Assembly (NCBI GenBank): GCA_002401365.1
Contig: NVSW01000032.1
Span: forward strand, 1 to 9,103
Source: Piscirickettsiaceae bacterium
GTDB taxonomy: Bacteria; Pseudomonadota; Gammaproteobacteria; Methylococcales; Cycloclasticaceae
Reading direction: 5' to 3'
DNA: 9,103 bases
The notes beneath the pieces are model-generated. The model saw only the letters and a list, made by a program, of their open reading frames with translations. It made no database searches and was not told the origin of the DNA. The number at the start of each line of letters is the position of its first letter. The stretch's first letter is position 1. The position numbers and the translations under genes were made by a program. Below, in pieces: positions 1 through 6,210 of the stretch.

Positions 1-1637
1 ATCATACCGCCCATACCGCCCATTCCACCCATATCTGGCATACCGCCGCCAGCACCCGCTTCTTCAGGTTCGTCGGTAATCATTGCTTCTGTTGTGATCA
101 TTAAACCAGCAATAGACGCAGCGTTTTGAAGCGCTGTTCTTGTTACTTTAGCTGGATCAAGGATACCCATTGCAATCATATCGCCGTATTCGCCTGTTGC
201 TGCGTTATAGCCTTCGTTGCCTTTAGATTGTTTAACCGCTTGCAGAACAACCGATGCTTCTTCTCCAGCATTGGTAACGATTTGACGTAAAGGTGCTTCC
301 ATTGCACGTAGCGCAATTTTGATACCAATTTCTTGGTCATGATTAGACGCTTTTGCTTTACTAGCCGCTTCTAATACACGAATAAGTGCTACACCACCAC
401 CAGGTACTACGCCTTCTTCAACCGCTGCGCGAGTAGAGTGCAACGCATCTTCTACGCGTGCTTTTTTCTCTTTCATTTCAACTTCTGTTGTTGCGCCTAC
501 TTTGATAACTGCAACACCACCAGCTAATTTAGCCATGCGTTCTTGAAGTTTTTCTTTATCGTAATCTGAACTTGCATCATCGGCTTGTTTACGAACTTGA
601 ACCACACGTGCTTCGATGTCTGCTGTTTGACCTGCACCATCAACAACAACGGTACTGTCCTTAGTAATCGTCACGCGTTTAGCTGAACCTAAATCTTCCA
701 ACGTTGCTTTTTCAAGTGTTAAACCGACTTCTTCAGCAATCACTGTGCCGCCCGTTAAAATAGCAATGTCTTCTAACATCGCTTTGCGACGATCACCAAA
801 ACCGGGTGCTTTAACAGCCGCTACTTTAACGATACCGCGCATGTTATTAACAACCAATGTTGCTAACGCTTCGCCTTCAATGTCTTCAGCAATAATCAAT
901 AATGGACGGCCTGCTTTAGCAACGCCTTCTAAAATTGGGAGTAAATCGCGAATGTTTGAGATTTTTTTGTCGTGTAACAAAATAACGGGCTCTTCTAAAT
1001 CAACACTCATATTTTCTTGGTTGTTGATGAAGTAAGGTGATAAGTAACCGCGATCAAATTCCATACCTTCTACAACGTCTAATTCGTTATCTAAACCAGA
1101 CCCTTCTTCTACGGTAATAACGCCTTCTTTACCAACTTTATCCATTGCTTCTGCGATAATTTCGCCAACAGATTCATCAGAGTTTGCTGAAATAGTGCCT
1201 ACTTGAGCAATTGCTTTGGTGTCTGCACAGGGAACAGCTAATTCTTCAAGGGCTTTAACCGCTGCAACAACTGCTTTGTCGATGCCGCGTTTAAGATCCA
1301 TTGGGTTCATGCCGGCAGCAACTGACTTCATGCCTTCAACTAAAATAGCTTGTGCCAATACAGTCGCGGTTGTTGTTCCGTCACCCGCTACATCTGATGT
1401 TTTAGAGGCAACCTCTTTAACCATTTGCGCGCCCATGTTTTGGAACTTGTCTTTTAAATCGATTTCTTTCGCAACAGACACTCCGTCTTTAGTGATCGTT
1501 GGGCCGCCGAAACCTTTGTCTAAAACAACGTTACGGCCTTTAGGGCCTAATGTTACTTTTACTGCTTTTGCTAAGATATTGACGCCTTCAATCATTAAGC
1601 TGCGGGCTTCATCTCCAAATTTAACTTGCTTTGCCAT
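1..1637 (-). CDS. groEL: 60 kDa chaperonin GroEL, 3' end cut by the window edge
   Basis: GroEL is the cytoplasmic ATP-dependent folding chamber, a double heptameric ring capped by GroES. Translating the minus strand from the ATG at 1637 gives 545 complete codons, to position 3. The protein opens MAKQVKFGDEARSLM. It has the nucleotide-binding segments VTLGPKGRNVVLD (about 28-40) and AGDGTTTATVLAQ (about 84-96; the Asp is the catalytic Mg/ATP residue of the family). The C-terminal half has NAATGEYGDMI, and the end is a Gly-Gly-Met tail (GGGMPDMGGMGGMGGM). The usual length is 545-550 residues, so only a final residue or so and the stop are missing. A Shine-Dalgarno AAGGA lies at 1650-1646. It follows groES by 33 bases and is surely cotranscribed with it. 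The Met-rich tail marks the ordinary housekeeping paralogue. Confidence 0.98.
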   Translation of the reverse strand, partial: MAKQVKFGDEARSLMIEGVNILAKAVKVTLGPKGRNVVLDKGFGGPTITKDGVSVAKEIDLKDKFQNMGAQMVKEVASKTSDVAGDGTTTATVLAQAILVEGMKSVAAGMNPMDLKRGIDKAVVAAVKALEELAVPCADTKAIAQVGTISANSDESVGEIIAEAMDKVGKEGVITVEEGSGLDNELDVVEGMEFDRGYLSPYFINNQENMSVDLEEPVILLHDKKISNIRDLLPILEGVAKAGRPLLIIAEDIEGEALATLVVNNMRGIVKVAAVKAPGFGDRRKAMLEDIAILTGGTVIAEEVGLTLEKATLEDLGSAKRVTITKDSTVVVDGAGQTADIEARVVQVRKQADDASSDYDKEKLQERMAKLAGGVAVIKVGATTEVEMKEKKARVEDALHSTRAAVEEGVVPGGGVALIRVLEAASKAKASNHDQEIGIKIALRAMEAPLRQIVTNAGEEASVVLQAVKQSKGNEGYNAATGEYGDMIAMGILDPAKVTRTALQNAASIAGLMITTEAMITDEPEEAGAGGGMPDMGGMGGMGGM

Positions 1638-1670
1638 GTTCGTATTCCTTATTTATGTCTTAAAATTTAA

Positions 1671-1958
1671 TTATTCAACAACAGCGATGATGTCGTCTTC
1701 ACGCATCACGAGCAATTCGTCGCCATCTACTTCAACTTCGGCACCTGAGTACTTGCCGAATAAAACGTTGTCGCCCACTTTTACAGACATGGCTTGTAAT
1801 TCGCCTTTACTGTTCGTTGCGCCATTACCCACGGCAAGAACTTCGCCACGGCTTGGTTTTTCTTTTGCTGAGTCCGGAAGCACGATGCCACCTGCACTTA
1901 CTGCTTCTTCTTCAACGCGTTTAATAATAACGCGATCATTTAATGGACGTAAATTCAT
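1671..1958 (-). CDS. groES: 10 kDa co-chaperonin GroES
   Basis: GroES is the heptameric lid of the GroEL chamber. The 95 residues match the normal family length. The start MNLRPLNDRVIIKR is typical, and the mobile loop at about 16-33 carries the GroEL-contacting hydrophobic tripeptide Ile25-Val26-Leu27 (SAGGIVLPDSAKEK). The conserved RGEVLAVGNG and the C-terminal ELLVMREDDIIAVVE follow. The start is fixed by a good Shine-Dalgarno AGGAGA at 1971-1966, seven bases before the ATG. It is the first gene of groES-groEL, and the control elements at 2007-2127 (CIRCE, sigma70-like and sigma32-like promoters) sit directly upstream. Confidence 0.98.
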   Translation of the reverse strand: MNLRPLNDRVIIKRVEEEAVSAGGIVLPDSAKEKPSRGEVLAVGNGATNSKGELQAMSVKVGDNVLFGKYSGAEVEVDGDELLVMREDDIIAVVE

Positions 1959-1965
1959 CTATAAA

Positions 1966-1971
1966 TCTCCT
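1966..1971 (-). promoter_or_regulatory. groES ribosome binding site
   Basis: Read on the minus strand this is AGGAGA, with seven bases between it and the groES ATG at 1958. It is a strong, well-spaced Shine-Dalgarno that fixes the groES start. Confidence 0.85.
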
Positions 1972-2006
1972 ATTGTTTAATACAGTTTAATTAAATTGCC
2001 ATTCAG

Positions 2007-2034
2007 ATATGGGGCAAGACTTTCTAAATTCAAG
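2007..2034 (-). promoter_or_regulatory. sigma32 (RpoH) heat-shock promoter of groESL
   Basis: On the minus strand the -35 CTTGAA (2034-2029) and the -10 CCCCATAT (2014-2007) are separated by 14 bases. This matches the known RpoH consensus (CTTGAA, 13-17 bases, CCCCATnT) almost exactly. Transcription would start near 2000, giving a leader of about 40 bases before the groES ATG. It lies downstream of the CIRCE operator, between it and groES. The motif is seen directly; its use by RpoH is inferred from the consensus and from groES being a classic RpoH target. Confidence 0.85.
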
Positions 2035-2073
2035 CCCTTACTCTAAAAAAATTATGCTGGCTTCTTGAATGAA

Positions 2074-2100
2074 TTAGCACTCGACCCAAGAGAGTGCTAA
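2074..2100. promoter_or_regulatory. CIRCE operator (HrcA binding site)
   Basis: This is a perfect inverted repeat: TTAGCACTC (2074-2082), nine-base spacer (2083-2091), GAGTGCTAA (2092-2100). Both arms equal the canonical CIRCE sequence bound by the heat-shock repressor HrcA. It lies immediately downstream of a sigma70-type -10 box on the minus strand, so it would cover the start site of that promoter and block it at normal temperature. No hrcA gene is in the window. Confidence 0.95.
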
Positions 2101-2127
2101 TGATAGCCGCAGATTAATAGCTGTCAA
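2100..2127 (-). promoter_or_regulatory. sigma70-type promoter of groESL, controlled by CIRCE
   Basis: On the minus strand there is a perfect -35 TTGACA (2127-2122), a 16-base spacer and a -10 TATCAT (2105-2100). The -10 touches the first base of the CIRCE element. The start site, expected near 2093, would fall inside the operator, the usual geometry for HrcA repression. The resulting leader before groES would be about 135 bases and would contain CIRCE in the RNA as a potential hairpin. Confidence 0.75.
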
Positions 2128-2186
2128 GCAATCTATGCAAAACTCAGTTAACATATTCAAAAAATCAACATGCCTAATAACCGATC

Positions 2187-2936
2187 ATGAACGACGAACA
2201 ACTCTTAAGATATAGTCGGCAAATCATGTTGCCTTCAATTGATATTGAAGGACAACAATCGCTACTTGACTCACGCGTACTTATTATAGGCATGGGGGGG
2301 CTGGGTAGCCCCGTTGGACTTTATCTTGCAGCCGCAGGTATTGGCCACCTCGTTATTAGTGATTTTGATGAGGTTGACCTGTCCAACCTACAACGTCAGA
2401 TTGCACATACCACCAATAGCATTGGTTTACCTAAGGTTGAATCTGCCAAACAGTCATTTGAAGCCATCAACCCACTCATTAGTATAACCACCTTTAATAA
2501 AAAACTTGAAGGCAACGCGCTGCTTGAGCAAGTTAAACTGGCTGACATCGTAGTAGACTGTTGTGATAATTTTGAAACACGGTTTGCCATTAACGATGCC
2601 TGCGTTGCCGCTAAAACACCGTTGGTATCTGGTGCAGCAATTCGCTTCGAGGGACAAATTTCGGTGTTCGACGCACGTGATGACAAATGCCCTTGCTATA
2701 ACTGTTTATATCCTCGCGATGGCGCCGTGGCACAAAGCTGTTCAGAAAATGGCGTCATCGCACCCATCACCGGCATTATCGGCAGCATGCAAGCATTAGA
2801 GACCATCAAAGTTCTCACGGGCGCGGGTGAGTCACTACAAGGCCGCGTATTATTACTCGACGGCTTATCCATGGAATGGCAAAGCATGCAGCTACCGCGC
2901 AACCCTAATTGCCCGACGTGTTCTGCTAATACATAA
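2187..2936 (+). CDS. moeB: MoeB/ThiF-family sulfur-carrier protein adenylyltransferase
   Basis: This E1-like enzyme adenylates the C-terminal Gly-Gly of a small sulfur carrier (MoaD in molybdopterin synthesis, ThiS in thiamine synthesis) using ATP. The 249 residues form a single domain, as in MoeB and ThiF. There is an N-terminal LLRYSRQI, a nucleotide-binding loop GMGGLGSP (35-42), the DFDEVDLSNLQRQ segment (59-71) with the conserved Arg70, and DCCDN (124-128) with the conserved Asp127. Two CxxC zinc pairs are present, Cys170/Cys173 and Cys242/Cys245. Cys185 in SCSENGVIAP sits at the position of the conserved cysteine of both families. No rhodanese domain is fused. VSGAAIRFEGQISVFD and the RNPNCPTC end favour MoeB, but the start and the LLDGLSMEW stretch resemble ThiF, so the carrier is not settled. 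No clear Shine-Dalgarno precedes the ATG. It is divergent from groES. Confidence 0.88.
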   Translation: MNDEQLLRYSRQIMLPSIDIEGQQSLLDSRVLIIGMGGLGSPVGLYLAAAGIGHLVISDFDEVDLSNLQRQIAHTTNSIGLPKVESAKQSFEAINPLISITTFNKKLEGNALLEQVKLADIVVDCCDNFETRFAINDACVAAKTPLVSGAAIRFEGQISVFDARDDKCPCYNCLYPRDGAVAQSCSENGVIAPITGIIGSMQALETIKVLTGAGESLQGRVLLLDGLSMEWQSMQLPRNPNCPTCSANT

Positions 2937-2946
2937 GCAAAATAAC

Positions 2947-2974
2947 TTGCAATCATCCTCAAATTAAATATACT
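2947..2974 (+). promoter_or_regulatory. putative sigma70 promoter of the pqq operon
   Basis: A -35-like TTGCAA (2947-2952) and a -10-like TATACT (2969-2974) are separated by 16 bases. Initiation near 2981 would give a pqqA leader of about 56 bases. A small inverted repeat CAGTT-TTT-AACTG (2986-2998) lies just downstream of the predicted start and could be a regulator site, though it is short. There is no visible terminator between the upstream adenylyltransferase gene and this site, so readthrough is also possible. Confidence 0.45.
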
Positions 2975-3023
2975 TGGTGTTAATTCAGTTTTTAACTGTC
3001 TACATAATTATTAAATGCAATCG

Positions 3024-3030
3024 AAGGAGA
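3024..3030 (+). promoter_or_regulatory. pqqA ribosome binding site
   Basis: AAGGAGA stands six bases before the pqqA ATG at 3037. It is by far the strongest Shine-Dalgarno in the pqq operon. pqqB, pqqC, pqqD and pqqE have weak ones or rely on overlap, consistent with high output of the precursor peptide. Confidence 0.85.
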
Positions 3031-3036
3031 TATATC

Positions 3037-3111
3037 ATGAAGTGGGAAACACCAACATATAAAGATTTACGTTTCGGTTTTGAAGTAACAATGTACATCT
3101 ATAACCGATAG
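3037..3111 (+). CDS. pqqA: PQQ precursor peptide PqqA (24 residues)
   Basis: PqqA is the ribosomally made substrate whose glutamate and tyrosine side chains become pyrroloquinoline quinone. The 25-codon frame begins MKWETPTYKDLRFGFEV. The conserved core E-V-T-x-Y places Glu16 and Tyr20 exactly where the family's cross-linked residues are, and it ends in the usual Asn-Arg. The length (24) is in the normal 22-29 range. It has an excellent Shine-Dalgarno, is followed by an intrinsic terminator and then by pqqB, the standard operon order. Variations from the Klebsiella-type sequence, such as Phe13, Phe15 and Tyr22, lie outside the modified pair. Confidence 0.97.
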   Translation: MKWETPTYKDLRFGFEVTMYIYNR

Positions 3112-3127
3112 ATAAAAGAGTTTATTT

Positions 3128-3158
3128 AAAAGGGGTTCCGTTAGGAGCCCCTTTTTTT
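3128..3158 (+). terminator. intrinsic terminator/attenuator between pqqA and pqqB
   Basis: A 12-base-pair stem with one G-U pair is formed by AAAAGGGGTTCC (3128-3139) and GGAGCCCCTTTT (3144-3155), with a GTTA tetraloop. The T run continues to 3158. It starts 16 bases after the pqqA stop and lies 33 bases before the pqqB ATG. With no convincing separate promoter for pqqB in that gap, it most likely works as a partial terminator that leaves abundant pqqA transcript and lets a fraction of polymerases through to pqqBCDE. Confidence 0.9.
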
Positions 3159-3191
3159 ATTTCTGTCATTTAAATTTAAAGACAAGTTATT

Positions 3192-4100
3192 ATGCAAATT
3201 CGTGTTCTAGGTTCAGGTGCTGGCGGCGGTTTTCCTCAATGGAATTGCAGTTGCCCAAATTGTAAAGCAGTTCGCGCAGGAACAATCAAAGCGTCTACTC
3301 GCAATCAATCGTCCATTGCTGTGTCATCCGACGGTGAACATTGGGCGTTATTTAATGCCTCACCTGACGTACGCGCGCAGTTAGAAGGCTTCCCTGAAAT
3401 TCACCCGAAAAATAAGGTTCGCGGCACGGGCATAGAAGCTATTGTGATGTTCGACTCTCAAATTGATCATGCAACAGGGCTCTTGATTCTGCGTGAAGGT
3501 GACCCGCTGACTGTTTATTGCACAGAAATGGTTAAACAAGACCTTTCTACGGGCTTCCCCATTTTCAATATTCTCGAGCACTTTTGCGGCGTTATTGACC
3601 ACCCTATTCCTATCAATGGTGACTCGTTTACCATTCCTAATATTGATGATTTAGAATTCACCGCGTTGCCGTTAAAAAGCAAAGCGCCGCCGTATTCACC
3701 GCACCGTAACGATCCACACGAAGGCGATAATATAGGCATGATTATTCGCCAAATTTCGACGGGGAAAACCATTTTCTACGCACCGGGTTTAGGCGTTATT
3801 GAACCGCATGTAGAAAAAGCCATGAGCGATGCGGACTGCGTATTAGTAGACGGCACTTTCTGGACTGACGATGAATTGGCATCTGTAGGACGGCCATTAT
3901 TAGCACGTAAAATTGGCCATATACCTCAATCAGGTGAAGGCGGCATGATTGAGTTTTTAGATACGCTAAATAAACCACGTAAAATTTTGATTCATATCAA
4001 CAATACCAATCCGATTCTTAATGAAGAATCAAAAGAACGCGATATACTGACCCAACACGGCATTGAAGTGTCGTTTGACAACATGAATATCGAGCTATAA
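3192..4100 (+). CDS. pqqB: PQQ biosynthesis protein PqqB
   Basis: PqqB is a metallo-beta-lactamase-fold protein. In the family it is an iron-dependent hydroxylase acting on the Glu-Tyr intermediate derived from PqqA. The 302 residues match the usual length. The N-terminal LGSGAGGGFPQWNCSCPNC (6-24) carries Cys19, Cys21 and Cys24, part of the structural zinc site. The metal motif is the family's modified form, MFDSQIDHATGLLILREG (Asp88, Gln90, Asp92, His93), replacing the HxHxDH of true beta-lactamases. FYAPGLG, VDGTFW, HIPQSG (His243) and HINNTNPIL (His268) follow in order. The ATG at 3192 is chosen because MQIRVLGSGAGGG is the conserved N terminus; its Shine-Dalgarno is weak. It ends two bases before pqqC. 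Confidence 0.97.
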   Translation: MQIRVLGSGAGGGFPQWNCSCPNCKAVRAGTIKASTRNQSSIAVSSDGEHWALFNASPDVRAQLEGFPEIHPKNKVRGTGIEAIVMFDSQIDHATGLLILREGDPLTVYCTEMVKQDLSTGFPIFNILEHFCGVIDHPIPINGDSFTIPNIDDLEFTALPLKSKAPPYSPHRNDPHEGDNIGMIIRQISTGKTIFYAPGLGVIEPHVEKAMSDADCVLVDGTFWTDDELASVGRPLLARKIGHIPQSGEGGMIEFLDTLNKPRKILIHINNTNPILNEESKERDILTQHGIEVSFDNMNIEL

Positions 4101-4102
4101 AG

Positions 4103-4828
4103 ATGATAGAACAAACGCCTTGGTCACTGGAAGAATTTGAAAAGCGCATCCGCGATATGGAACGTTTTTACCACATCAATCACCCCTATCACGTGATGAT
4201 GCACGAAGGCACGCTAAGCAAAAAACAAATCCGTGGCTGGGTGGCTAATCGTTTTTACTACCAAGTTAATATCCCCCTTAAAGATGCCGCTATTATGGCG
4301 AACTGCCCTGATAAGGACACGCGTGCACAATGGGTTCAACGCATTATCGACCACGATGGCGCACCAGGCGAAATTGGCGGCATAGAAGCGTGGTTACAAC
4401 TCGGCGAAGCCGTTGGCTTAACACGCGAAGAAGTACTGTCTGAAGAACACGTATTACCCGGCGTTCGCTTTGCGGTAGATGCTTACGTGAACTTTGCGCG
4501 TAGAGCAGATTGGCACGAAGCAGCCAGCTCATCACTAACCGAGTTATTTGCACCAAAAATCCACCAACAACGCCTTGATAACTGGCCTGAACACTACCCG
4601 TGGATTGATATAAAGGGGCTCACCTATTTTCAAAAACGACTTAGCGAAGCTCGTCGAGACGTTGAACACGGTTTGCGCATAACACTGGATTGGTATAAAA
4701 CACGTGAGCAACAGGAAAAAATGCTCGGTATTTTGAAGTTCAAACTTGATATTCTTTGGACGATGGCAGATGCCATGCACATGGCCTATATACACGAAAT
4801 GCCTCCCTACTTTACGGTGACAGAATGA
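4103..4828 (+). CDS. pqqC: Pyrroloquinoline-quinone synthase PqqC
   Basis: PqqC is a cofactor-free oxidase of the TENA/heme-oxygenase-like fold. It carries out the final ring closure and eight-electron oxidation to PQQ, using O2. The 241 residues fit the family. Residues reported for the Klebsiella active site (recalled, not aligned by software) fall at the same numbers here: Tyr23, His24, His84 (IIDHDG), Tyr128, Glu147, His154, Arg157, Tyr175 and Arg179. NRFYYQVNIPLKDAAIMANCPD (50-71) and DGAPGEIGGIEAWLQLGEAVGL are strongly family-specific. It begins two bases after pqqB stops and its stop overlaps the pqqD start as ATGA, so translation of the three genes is probably coupled. A functional enzyme is expected. 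Confidence 0.97.
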   Translation: MIEQTPWSLEEFEKRIRDMERFYHINHPYHVMMHEGTLSKKQIRGWVANRFYYQVNIPLKDAAIMANCPDKDTRAQWVQRIIDHDGAPGEIGGIEAWLQLGEAVGLTREEVLSEEHVLPGVRFAVDAYVNFARRADWHEAASSSLTELFAPKIHQQRLDNWPEHYPWIDIKGLTYFQKRLSEARRDVEHGLRITLDWYKTREQQEKMLGILKFKLDILWTMADAMHMAYIHEMPPYFTVTE

Positions 4829-5100
4829 GCCTGCACACAGATACAGCCATTCACCTATCGCCAACTTATCGGCTACAGTGGGAAAAAGCGCAAGATATGT
4901 TCGTGCTACTTTACCCTGAAGGATTAGTTGAGTTGAATCAAAGCTCGGCAGAAATACTGCAAGTTTGCGACGGGCAAAACAAACTGGCTGATATCGTTTC
5001 AGCATTAGAAAAAAAGTTTTCAGCCACTGGGTTAGAAAACGATATTACAACCTTCTTAAATACGGCACTTGAAAATGGCTGGATCACTCAAAGCACCTAG
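4825..5100 (+). CDS. pqqD: PqqA-binding peptide chaperone PqqD
   Basis: PqqD is a small RiPP-recognition protein that binds PqqA and presents it to PqqE. The 91 residues from the ATG at 4825 (MSLHTDTAIHLSP) match the normal size. The frame is open 23 codons further upstream, but that part overlaps pqqC and has no family similarity, so the ATGA overlap with the pqqC stop is the preferred start. Family signatures are LLYPEGLVELNQSSAEIL (about 29-46), CDGQNKLADIV (about 49-59) and the C-terminal FLNTALENGWI. The 3' end overlaps pqqE by 26 bases, as befits two proteins that act as a complex. Confidence 0.94.
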   Translation: MSLHTDTAIHLSPTYRLQWEKAQDMFVLLYPEGLVELNQSSAEILQVCDGQNKLADIVSALEKKFSATGLENDITTFLNTALENGWITQST

Positions 5101-6196
5101 CCCACCTCGTTGGTTATTGGCAGAACTCACGTATTCGTGCCCGTTACAGTGCCCATACTGTTCTAACCCGCTCGACTACGCTGATTTCAAAGAAGAGCTG
5201 TCGACCGATGATTGGAAGCGCGTGCTTAAACAATCTCGTGAAATGGGCGCTGTGCAACTTGGCTTTTCCGGTGGCGAACCGCTCGTAAGAAAAGACTTGG
5301 TAGAGCTGGTCGATTATTCACATGAACTGGGCTACTACACTAACCTCATCACATCCGGTTACAACATGGATGAGGCAAAAATTATCGAGTTAAAAGAGGC
5401 TGGACTCGACCATATTCAAATTAGCCTACAAGCCAGCTCAAAAGAGTTAAACGATTTTATTGCCGGAACGGAGAGTTTTGAGCACAAAAAAGTCGTTGCC
5501 AAACTCATTAAAAAACACGGTTACCCGATGGTGCTGTGCGTGGTATTACACCGCCAAAATATTCACCAGATGAAAGATATTCTGGAAATGGCTATTGAAT
5601 TGGGCGCAGACTTTGTTGAACTAGCCAACACACAATATTACGGTTGGGCGCACCATAATCGCGATCAACTAATGCCTACGCAAGAACAACTAACCACCGC
5701 CGAAGCGATAGCTAATGAATACCAAGCATCACAGAAAGGCAAAATGAAGATTTATTACGTGGTACCCGATTATTTCGAAGGCCGCCCAAAAGCTTGCATG
5801 AACGGCTGGGGCACAACGTTCCTTACCATTGCACCCGATGGGTTAGCATTACCGTGTCATTCAGCTCGCCTACTGCCTAATTTTGATTGCCCAAGTGTAC
5901 GCGACCACTCCATCAGTGAAATATGGAATGAATCCAAAGCGTTCAACTACTTCCGAGGTGACGACTGGATGCAAGAACCATGTAGAAGCTGCCCCGAGAA
6001 AGGCAAAGATTTTGGCGGTTGCCATTGCCAAGCATTTTTACTCACAGGCGATGCAACCAATGCTGACCCTGTCTGTGATTTATCACCCCAGCATAGCGTC
6101 GTGACTGAAGCGATTGAACAAGCTAGCTTCGCTAACGAACAACCCACTGAAAAACCCCTAATCTTTCGCAACAGCAAAAACTCTAAACAGTTTTAA
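5075..6196 (+). CDS. pqqE: PqqA peptide cyclase PqqE (radical SAM/SPASM)
   Basis: PqqE forms the carbon-carbon bond between Glu16 and Tyr20 of PqqA, the first committed step. From the ATG at 5075 it is 373 residues. The radical SAM cluster motif CPLQCPYC gives Cys22, Cys26 and Cys29 (CX3CX2C), followed by SGGEP (65-69) for SAM binding. The C-terminal SPASM region supplies auxiliary iron-sulfur ligands: Cys241 (CMNGWG), Cys261 (LPCHSA), Cys303, Cys306, Cys316, Cys318 and Cys334. Asp312 lies where the Methylobacterium enzyme has a non-cysteine cluster ligand (from memory). A TTG two codons upstream is an alternative start. No Shine-Dalgarno is visible, so translation is probably coupled to pqqD. 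The tail after residue 340 is low in family signatures. Confidence 0.96.
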   Translation: MAGSLKAPSPPRWLLAELTYSCPLQCPYCSNPLDYADFKEELSTDDWKRVLKQSREMGAVQLGFSGGEPLVRKDLVELVDYSHELGYYTNLITSGYNMDEAKIIELKEAGLDHIQISLQASSKELNDFIAGTESFEHKKVVAKLIKKHGYPMVLCVVLHRQNIHQMKDILEMAIELGADFVELANTQYYGWAHHNRDQLMPTQEQLTTAEAIANEYQASQKGKMKIYYVVPDYFEGRPKACMNGWGTTFLTIAPDGLALPCHSARLLPNFDCPSVRDHSISEIWNESKAFNYFRGDDWMQEPCRSCPEKGKDFGGCHCQAFLLTGDATNADPVCDLSPQHSVVTEAIEQASFANEQPTEKPLIFRNSKNSKQF

Positions 6197-6210
6197 ATAA
6201 AACAGTTCTA

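Noticed and set aside
1216..1980. A 254-codon open frame on the plus strand opposite groEL and groES
   Set aside because: It is exactly antisense to two strongly conserved genes, its protein is Ser/Thr/Ala-rich without any known domain, and it has no Shine-Dalgarno. It is a codon-usage shadow.
4756..4824. Longer N-terminal extension of pqqD (114 codons in total)
   Set aside because: The extra 23 codons overlap conserved pqqC, have no PqqD similarity, and the downstream ATGA junction is the classic coupled start.
4544..5005. A 153-codon minus-strand open frame across the pqqC-pqqD junction
   Set aside because: It lies fully within conserved pqqC and pqqD, has no recognisable domain and no promoter or ribosome binding site; a shadow.
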